From positions 1 through 24,362 of the forward strand of contig JAQIWT010000298.1 of assembly GCA_034696485.1 (NCBI GenBank): 24,362 bases of DNA, written 5' to 3'. Of this stretch, positions 18,647 through 24,362 are shown one piece after another (the stretch's first letter is position 1; each line of letters opens with the position of its first letter). Source of the DNA: Isohypsibius dastychi (Eukaryota; Tardigrada; Eutardigrada; Parachela; Isohypsibiidae). Made by a program: the position numbers and the translations under genes. Under the pieces are notes generated by a model. It was not told where the DNA came from. It saw nothing but the letters and a program-made list of their open reading frames with translations, and searched no databases.

Positions 18647-19306
18647 TACTTCATGCGCTTTTGGTTGTTCAAGGTGTCTTTGGCAATGTCCATTCGACGC
18701 TTCAGGTTGTGAATATCAGTCAAGACCACAATCATGTTAGCACTTACTTCGAGTTTGATTTTTTTCAACGCGAGATTTTGAGCTGTTCTTCGATCTGCTG
18801 AGGCTGTTTTCACTCAACACGATGGGCTGAGTATTCGGTCTTCTTCATCACTCAACTGTACGGAAAACAGCAGCTTTTTAAGTTGAAGCAATGAGGAAAG
18901 ATGGTGAACGTCGGTGACATCAGATAAAGTGTTAATTCGGCGACACATATGGTTTGTCATGGGAATGTCAGAACATGTTGTGGAATTGGAAGAATTTGCT
19001 ACAGATGACGAATTTTCAACAGATGATTCTGTTTTTGGTTGGATCAAGTTGAATTTTTATGGTAGAAGGATGTCCTGTTTGTTCTCTTGAGAGAAAATAT
19101 TTGCCCTTCAATGTTGAAACAGAATAAACAGGAGACGTGAGTTCATTTACTCCAGTTGGTGAACGAATAATGATGTCATCAATTTCAAGCACTTTGACAG
19201 CGCGCATCTCATCCCGTCCACACGCAATAAGTTGTGTGAGGGCACATAAGGAAAAAAAACAGCAATTATGTTTTTTCCAGGTATAACGGAAATCGGACGA
19301 ATACAC
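18647..19306 (-). pseudogene. Unrecognised broken minus-strand coding-like region
   Basis: Three stretches in different registers look like coding sequence: 19306-19016 (contains VKVLEIDDIIIRSPTGVNEL), 19047-18814 (HHLSSLLQLKKLLFSVQLSD) and about 18811-18647 (NLALKKIKLEV, then a Lys/Arg-rich helix-like run). A consensus splice donor GTAAGT occurs at 18747-18742. The charged helical end suggests a coiled-coil protein. I recognise no family; it could be a host gene with introns or a pseudogene. Confidence 0.3.
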
Positions 19307-19399
19307 GGTACCACAGAGTCACCGTCAAAGCTGTATTCAATCTAAATTAACAAGTCTAGACGGAACTCAGAGCCGCTCATTGACGAATAATTTCAATTC

Positions 19400-19975
19400 T
19401 TGGATGCTGATTTAAACACCAGAGCCAGGCACGGCACGGATGAACGGGAGAAAAAGAGAAGGCTAGACGGCTTAGATTCAAGTCATCACTTGAATCCATT
19501 GTATGCGTCATGCAGGCCGAACTTCAAACTTAGCTGCGGTGAAAAAAAGATTTGGTTTGAATTCATGAGTGCAAAAAGAAAGAAGTGCCCGTGGCCTTTA
19601 ATATCGAGAAGTGACAATTTACAAAAAAGGGTCGAGCTGACACTGAATTGGATCGAAACTGAAATTTCACCAGTTCCTGGTCCGATAAAACCAAAAATGC
19701 GTGATTTTCTATGTCACTTCATCCCTCTGAAGTTGTTTGACGGGAGCTGCTTTCATATTCGCTAAGCTTAACTCAGTCAATTTTGCTTCGAACGGGTGAG
19801 CTTCATTCACAATGCAATTTCCCAGCGTCAACTGACCTTCAGGAAACGAGTTTCCACCGTTTTATGAAAAGCCATTTCCACGATTCAATTTACCCGAACG
19901 GTGAGATTATGACGAGAAAAGTCAAAGTCAGTGAGCCCGTGTCTTTCATTCTGACATTGTAATGCTATTCAGACA
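19400..19975 (+). pseudogene. Unrecognised plus-strand coding-like region
   Basis: A 121-codon frame (19400-19765) that is Lys/Arg-rich, with KKIWFEFMSAKRKKCPWPL, followed in another register by about 54 open codons (about 19798-19962; FMKSHFHDSIYPNGEI, then KVKVSEPVSFIL). Both have natural-looking composition. There is no recognisable domain, promoter or splice pair. From 19976 to 20146 I see nothing. Confidence 0.2.
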
Positions 19976-20146
19976 TCGATCATTCCGAGTTGTTGGAGAA
20001 CAGAACAAGCTGGACCAGACGGAACTAGCTTGAATAGCGCTGCCAAAGAATGTGGGATTGATGATTAAGAATAACTAGTTTTGGCTGAAGATAATTGTTA
20101 CGTCATAAATCAAATGACCAGTAACAAATGAAATTCATAAAGATAA

Positions 20147-20284
20147 TCAGTTGATGCCATTATTGTAATAAGATCGAACACGGAACAGTGGCCAGAAAAT
20201 ACGTATTGTTGCACAAGAGCACAGCAGGTAGAAATACACGAGAGACGGTAAAGTGTATTTTGCTAAAACCCAACTAACTTTCAT
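20147..20284 (-). CDS. Small frame with hydrophobic N-terminus
   Basis: An ATG at 20284-20282 opens a 45-codon frame starting MKVSWVLAKYTLPSLVYFYL, which has the charge and hydrophobicity of a signal peptide or a single membrane segment. It lies about 185 bp downstream of the secreted frame on the same strand. No TATA is evident at the right distance. It may be chance. Confidence 0.2.
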   Translation of the reverse strand: MKVSWVLAKYTLPSLVYFYLLCSCATIRIFWPLFRVRSYYNNGIN

Positions 20285-20468
20285 GTTAGCGTGTATGCGT
20301 TTAAGAAGGAAAAAGCAAGGCCATTCAAGTGCCACTTGAATAGGCTTAAAGCGCAGTCAGCATAATAACCGTGTATGCGCGGACGGGTAAATAAGCAAAG
20401 TAAACATATACGCATAAGTGAGTAGGGTAAAGTCCGGTTAGCGCATGGGCTTGCACTAACTGGTTTGT
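20285..20468. other. Non-coding stretch with TATGCG motifs and a palindrome
   Basis: GTGTATGCG occurs at about 20291 and 20370, with the inverted form TACGCATA near 20409. A perfect 17-bp palindrome with a one-base centre (TTCAAGTGCCACTTGAA) lies at 20324-20340. It may be regulatory or LTR sequence of the minus-strand element to the right; no second copy is available to test this. Confidence 0.35.
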
Positions 20469-20487
20469 TTATTTTATTTTATTTATT
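20468..20487 (-). terminator. Overlapping poly(A) signals
   Basis: On the minus strand several AATAAA/AATAAAATAAA signals overlap the stop codon of the secreted frame, so cleavage is expected just downstream. Confidence 0.5.
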
Positions 20488-21074
20488 ACAGCTCGCTTCT
20501 TAAGATGTTTGCTGTCTCGGCGAACTCGATCGTCATGAGGTCTGGCAACTGGGAACACTTTGCGTTCGGCAGGGGTTGGCTCGATATATTCTTCAAGGTA
20601 CGCGTGAACTGACGGATGCAAGCGGCTGGGCTCATAGTGGAATAGGAATTCGGTGCAACGTGACATGGAAGCATCATGTTGAATCCGTGCAAGATCGCCG
20701 CATCGTTTCTCGTACGTTCTTTTGGCAATCCTGTCCCCTGCACGTTGCATCAGGACCATGGTGGCGTGCGGAGGAATTTCCTTCAGCAACCGGCGATCGT
20801 CCATGGTCATCACGGGGGCGAACGATTCCGTTGTGGTCGTCGTGTTGGCTTCTCGACGAACGCGATTCCGGGATGGAAGGGTCCAGGTGTAGGTTGAGTC
20901 GTTGTTGTCGACAGCTTCCAGTTACTGCTTTGCGCTGCGAAAATCGTGGAGCGCTCGGTACAGTTTGATCTTATAAGCCGTCATAGGAAAAGGAAGTCGA
21001 ACTTGCTCGGTTTCATCACTACGAACACAGACAAACACGGAGGCGAAAAGGAAGAGAACACTCACAGTAGGCAT
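20469..21074 (-). pseudogene. Secreted polybasic-site protein frame with one in-frame stop
   Basis: The ATG (21074-21072) opens a frame with a clear signal peptide (VSVLFLFASVFVCV, likely cleaved near residue 18). A TAA at 20924-20922 stops it after 50 codons, but the same register stays open for another 150 codons to 20469. The downstream part has four dibasic or polybasic sites of proprotein-convertase type (NRVRRE, RIAKRT, RVRRD, LKKRA), two Cys, and mostly hydrophilic sequence. A TATA box sits about 40 bp upstream and AATAAA signals coincide with the end, so this is laid out as a complete small transcription unit. The stop may be a mutation, a readthrough site or a missed intron (GTAACT overlaps it). 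No homologue recognised; function unknown. Signal peptide plus cleavage sites suggest a secreted precursor (inference). Confidence 0.5.
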
Positions 21075-21111
21075 GTTGCTGAATGATGATTCCGTGTTCC
21101 GGGCTTCGTAT

Positions 21112-21118
21112 TATATAG
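21112..21118 (-). promoter_or_regulatory. TATA box of the secreted frame
   Basis: TATATAA on the minus strand, followed about 31-36 bp later by TCATTCAG, which resembles an initiator. The ATG comes about 43 bases after the TATA start, implying a very short 5' leader. Confidence 0.5.
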
Positions 21119-21173
21119 CAAAATAATGAGGGCAAATAATCGGAACGATATTCTTGATAAAGCTTTCTTTGTA

Positions 21174-21179
21174 TTTATT
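21174..21179 (-). terminator. Poly(A) signal downstream of env
   Basis: AATAAA on the minus strand about 160 bases past the env stop and just upstream of the TATA box of the next frame. Confidence 0.5.
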
Positions 21180-21339
21180 TTGAATTGAGAAAAAATGGAA
21201 GCATTTTTTAGAAGCACAAGCTGCGGCAAAATCGAGAGCATCGGCGCTTACTCGATGTAGCGAGGTCGTTGTAAAATCGGAGTCATTTCCATGTCGATCG
21301 TCGAGTTTTGCCCGCGGGGAATCCTCGTTTTCACTTTGC

Positions 21340-23268
21340 TCACTCGCGAAAAACGCGCAGTAAGCCGCACTTGAAAAAGCAGTAAATTATTAGAGCAATT
21401 GCGAAAATTGTTGCGAGCGAAGCTGCAAGTATAGTAGCACGATTAAACAAATTATCGAAGAATGAACCAACGTCGGGGACCGAATTCACTTCATGATGTT
21501 CAACAAGAGCATCTTGGAGGGAAACTTTTCCAGAATTAAAAAGTAGACCGTCGAGTTGATTGAGGAAGGAATACGCAGAAGTTCGTGTAGTGTCGTGGAG
21601 CATGGTTCGCTCATTGAATTGATCCACCGTGTAATTGTAGAGTCCGTGAAGTTCTGAATGACTCACATGAAGATTGTGAGTTGCGGGAATCCAGCTGGAA
21701 TTCTGGAATAGAAACGTTTCTCCTCGTATGTTAACATACCCATCACGTTGAGTGCAAGTGGTATATGGAATGAGAGAAAAACCATCAGGAGAAACGGTGA
21801 AATTCTTTGATCGGATGGTGGTTTGAAGTTGTGGACCACAAGAAGTGAATATGGTGTCGAAATTGACAGGAATCGATTTGCTTCGATAAAGGAGAGACGT
21901 CAGACCTTGGCTCTCGATGGATTGACAGTCAGTCATTCCAAGCTCGCGTGCGGCGAGAATCCCACTGCGTGTGGAAAGTAGTTGCACCAAAGTAATTTTC
22001 AATTTTCGGGTGTTGCAATGGAGTTCATGGCGTTCTCTGATCGCTGCGTTTGCCATAACAATCACTTTGTCGGCTAGAAACTGGAAATGATGTTCGGTAC
22101 CATCCTGTAAAATTGGAGATGGCGGTTGATCAGCTTGGTGATTTGAACTTTCTTCAATTGCAGGTGGAGGTCGAGTCGGAACCGGGGGACGTGTGAAAAT
22201 TCGATGAGTCCTAGTTGGACGTCTCATTGTTGTTCGTTGTCGTGTGGTGGTAGTTTGCTCTGAATTTTCGTAGTGATTGGGTGATATTACCTGAATCGGA
22301 GGTCGGGAAAAATAAGGTGGTTGCGTATAGATGAAATTCGATGGGCGATCTGGATCCTCATTAGGATCAGGGGCATGGTGTTCTTCTGAACGCTTATCTT
22401 CTGGTGGAACATATCTTCCCCGGCTGAAGAGGTTGAAAATCGCCTGATTTTCGGCATTAAGTGAATCTTCAGCATTTCGCTTCGGGCGAAAATGGTTCGC
22501 CGCCGTTTTATTCGTCGGCATAAATATTTGGATGTAAACATGACTCACCGGTTCTTGAAGTTCGTAAACGCGTTGTTTCGAACAGTTGTACTCCGCGTAA
22601 TCTGGACCGAAAGAAAAATCGAGTTGAAAATTTGAATCTCGGAGGTGTTTGATTCCGTCGCTCGTTTTCCACATTGTGGCTTTCTTTGAGGGGGTTGCTG
22701 TGGATTCGCACTTTTGGTTGTCTGACTTGGACTCAGTTGACCAAATCAGGGTAACACCACCCACGTAGGCTGTTCCCTCGCTCTTTTGGGATGGAACGGT
22801 TCCAAAAGGTGACAGTATAGGGCAGGTTGGGCATTCTTGTTCCAACGTTACCTCTTCCGTCCGACACGTGATGACTGTATCGGTCTGTGTGGTTAACCAG
22901 CTCCCCACGGGCTTGGGATCTGCTTCAAAATTAAGAACGGAAGGCGACAAACGTATCATCGGATTGCCATGACAATTTAAGGACATCATTCTGTGACAGT
23001 CTTCTGTGGAGACTTGGATCGGTGTATCCACGTTTTCGGTGTTAAACGATTCCCAAAAGAAAGTTTGTATTGATGACCTGCGTTTATTACTCCTGCAAGC
23101 TTGAGCTTAGAAAGTGTGCAACGGAGGCTTTGAAGTGATGATTGAATATTCCACAGTTGTTATTTCAGGAAGACTTGGTAGCGGTGCACATCGACTGAAT
23201 TCCATAGTATCGACAACACCTAAAAACTTGAGTTGTCCGGTGCAGTCGCACAGCTGCGTTTGCATGTT
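21340..23268 (-). pseudogene. env: Chuvirus-like envelope glycoprotein of an LTR element
   Basis: Membrane fusion/attachment glycoprotein, now endogenous. A splice acceptor (pyrimidine tract then CAG, exon from 23268) precedes an in-frame ATG (23265). The N-terminal part has MQTQLCDC and regularly spaced Cys. A TAA (23109-23107) interrupts the register, which then stays open for about 589 codons to 21340. Counting from the GTG at 23031, a furin-type RPKR lies at about residues 182-185, then a Pro/Thr/Arg-rich linker (about 205-305). A conserved ectodomain block follows (HELHC, LAARELGMTDC, TSCGPQ, SPDGFSLIPYTTC, FQNSSWIP) and a membrane anchor (about 531-553). Five sequons are visible. The block pattern is that of chuvirus-type glycoproteins captured by invertebrate retroelements (family knowledge, from memory). 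The cytoplasmic tail is very short, but another register stays open past the stop. Confidence 0.75.
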
Positions 23269-23299
23269 CTGGGAAACACAAATCGAATAAAACAGATAA

Positions 23300-23599
23300 T
23301 CAATAGTGCAGCTTTGCACGACAGAGCAGACGTTGCTTGTCCCGTTCGGCGAGAAGGTCGGTGAGGAATGCGTGAGACGAGCGATTTCGGAGCCATTCTT
23401 CTGAACGCCAGTGGGCTTCAGGGATCGACGCGTCAACGCTCGGGTCTGAGGTAATAACCAAGAAATGAAGTTCTCCCTCAGCTGTCAATTTTTCCCCGGT
23501 GATTGCAAAGAGGGAACTTGTGGCCGAACGCAGAAACAGACGTTTGAAGGGATATCGAAAACGAAGCAAGTCGTTTCGTGAAAACTTGAGCGAACTCAT
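23300..23599 (-). CDS. 99-codon frame with its own TATA box, upstream of env
   Basis: A real ATG (23599-23597) with a TATA box about 40 bp upstream. The N-terminus is basic (FSRNDLLRFRYPFKRLFLR), then moderately hydrophobic, then acidic and hydrophilic. It is in a different register from env and overlaps the open env register by about 137 bases. No domain recognised. It could be an accessory protein of the env-bearing element, the upstream frame of the env message, or a chance frame. Confidence 0.35.
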   Translation of the reverse strand: MSSLKFSRNDLLRFRYPFKRLFLRSATSSLFAITGEKLTAEGELHFLVITSDPSVDASIPEAHWRSEEWLRNRSSHAFLTDLLAERDKQRLLCRAKLHY

Positions 23600-23631
23600 G
23601 GCGACACAAAAATGAATTTCAAACTGGCAGA

Positions 23632-23638
23632 CTATATA
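23632..23638 (-). promoter_or_regulatory. TATA box upstream of the 99-codon frame and env
   Basis: TATATAG on the minus strand, ATG about 40 bases downstream, with TTCATT (initiator-like) between them. The spacing is the same as at 21112-21118. Confidence 0.45.
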
Positions 23639-24012
23639 CTTTCTGATATCCAGGTCGAGGACGAGATTAGCAAATAAATTCAGAAATCAAGGCTGGAGAA
23701 CAAAAGATCCATACAAAATCAAGGGCTCACTTGATTGGATGTAGAAACAATTTTTAATTTTCGGACAATAGTAAGGTGACAAATCCTTGAAATGTTTGAA
23801 AGATGTCAAGGTGTGACAACACTCTCAAGAGGGCTCACAGAGTCGTCACAGCCATTTCTGGTACAGTTTAGTCGTTCATCGAGAATAGCAGGCCAGCACT
23901 TATTTTTATTCATTTTTTAGTCGTATTTTAAGAAGATCCGGCATGAATTTCACCTGTCGGGCGCTGGTTGGAATAGCAGTCCACCCTAGGGCATCGCCAG
24001 TATCAACTTATC
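23639..24012 (-). other. Spacer between integrase and env; no gene
   Basis: Stops in all registers. AATAAA-type signals occur on the minus strand near 23905-23915. Consistent with a pol-env spacer. Confidence 0.5.
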
Positions 24013-24360
24013 TTAGACTTTATAATTGACTTTTGCAATATTTCGTTGCGGTTTCGACCGAACAACGTGTGCGGCGGCTTCGTCTTCATCATTTTCGTAT
24101 TCTTCTTCTTCTTCTTCTTCTTCTTCCTCCTCATCTTCTTCCATATCAAAACCAAAGAGTTGCTGGAACTCTGGCTCTTCAGAATTTGGCGGATTCTTCC
24201 GTTTCACCACTCGAGCCAGCGGAGTCACATCTTCGTTTCTCTCACGGTATTTTTTTAAACGATGGACATGAACCGTTTGTTTTGATCTTCTTCCAATTAA
24301 ATTTTCGATAACATAAGTAACGGAAGATAATTTTTCAACAATCTCATAAGGTCCCTGCCA
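24013..24360 (-). CDS. Ty3/Gypsy integrase C-terminus (GPY/F) with acidic tail, partial
   Basis: The frame is open at the right edge of the window. It begins WQGPYEIVEKLSSVTYVIEN and continues VHVHRLKKYRERNE, the GPY/F module of Ty3/Gypsy integrases, which contributes to DNA binding and target choice. It then runs into a tail with FQQLFGFDMEEDEEEE, where a GAA/TTC microsatellite expands a glutamate run, and ends RNIAKVNYKV-stop. No stops in this part, so it is better preserved than elements A, B and N. It lies upstream of env on the same strand, in the pol-env order of an envelope-bearing Gypsy element; about 400 bp separate it from the next frame. Confidence 0.85.
   Translation of the reverse strand, partial: WQGPYEIVEKLSSVTYVIENLIGRRSKQTVHVHRLKKYRERNEDVTPLARVVKRKNPPNSEEPEFQQLFGFDMEEDEEEEEEEEEEEYENDEDEAAAHVVRSKPQRNIAKVNYKV
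24101..24143 (+). repeat. TTC/GAA trinucleotide microsatellite within coding sequence
   Basis: A run of TTC with a few TCC/TCA interruptions on the plus strand; on the coding minus strand it gives the glutamate-rich tail of the integrase. Confidence 0.95.
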
Positions 24361-24362
24361 TT

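Noticed and set aside
20576-20968. Plus-strand frames of 130 and 73 codons
   Set aside because: Opposite the secreted minus-strand frame, which has a promoter, signal peptide and poly(A) signal.
22287-22711. Alternative minus-strand frames inside env
   Set aside because: Overlap the long env register and lack any domain.
24026-24311. Plus-strand Ser- or Phe-rich frames at the right edge
   Set aside because: Antisense readings of the GAA repeat in the integrase tail.
1-24362. tRNA, rRNA or other structured RNA genes
   Set aside because: No cloverleaf, B-box pair or rRNA-like sequence was recognised by reading; a covariance-model search would be needed to exclude them.

Overview
This window is eukaryotic and almost certainly from an invertebrate animal. 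It carries several Ty3/Gypsy-type LTR retrotransposons, a piggyBac-type DNA transposon whose transposase has an intron, an envelope-bearing retroelement, foldback-like repeats and minisatellites. There are no bacterial operons, Shine-Dalgarno sites, CRISPR arrays or recognisable RNA genes. I cannot fix the species. Nearly all coding sequence is transposon-derived and carries stops or frameshifts; no intact host gene could be identified with confidence.

Layout. Positions 1-3393 are repeat-rich: a 36-38 bp minisatellite, a G-rich stretch with a quadruplex motif, two hairpins, and a foldback-like element with about 15-bp subrepeats in inverted orientation. From 3394 a decayed plus-strand Gypsy element (A) begins: protease and reverse transcriptase to 4784, then RNase H, integrase and a pol tail from 13509 to about 15577, and possibly an envelope remnant and polypurine tract ending at 18133. 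A's reverse transcriptase is split by a minus-strand LTR element (N, 4785-13508). N is bounded by two ~207-bp LTR copies, with a polypurine tract beside its 3' LTR, a primer-binding-site-like sequence beside its 5' LTR, and a gag fragment inside. N contains a second, plus-strand Gypsy element (B, about 5712-9404). N's 5' LTR is itself split by a nearly complete piggyBac element (10655-13370) at a duplicated TTAA. The order of insertion can therefore be read directly: A, then N, then B and piggyBac.

Positions 15578-20140 are mostly unassigned; a few broken reading frames on either strand resemble coding sequence but match nothing I recognise. Positions 20147-24362 form a minus-strand block. 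It runs from the C-terminus of a Gypsy integrase (GPY/F motif, acidic tail), through a 99-codon frame with its own TATA box, to a large envelope glycoprotein of the chuvirus-like type (furin-type site, Pro/Thr-rich linker, C-terminal membrane anchor). Beyond that is a separate TATA-driven secreted-protein frame with several polybasic sites, one in-frame stop and overlapping AATAAA signals. This secreted frame and the env arrangement are the least explained and most interesting parts of the window.
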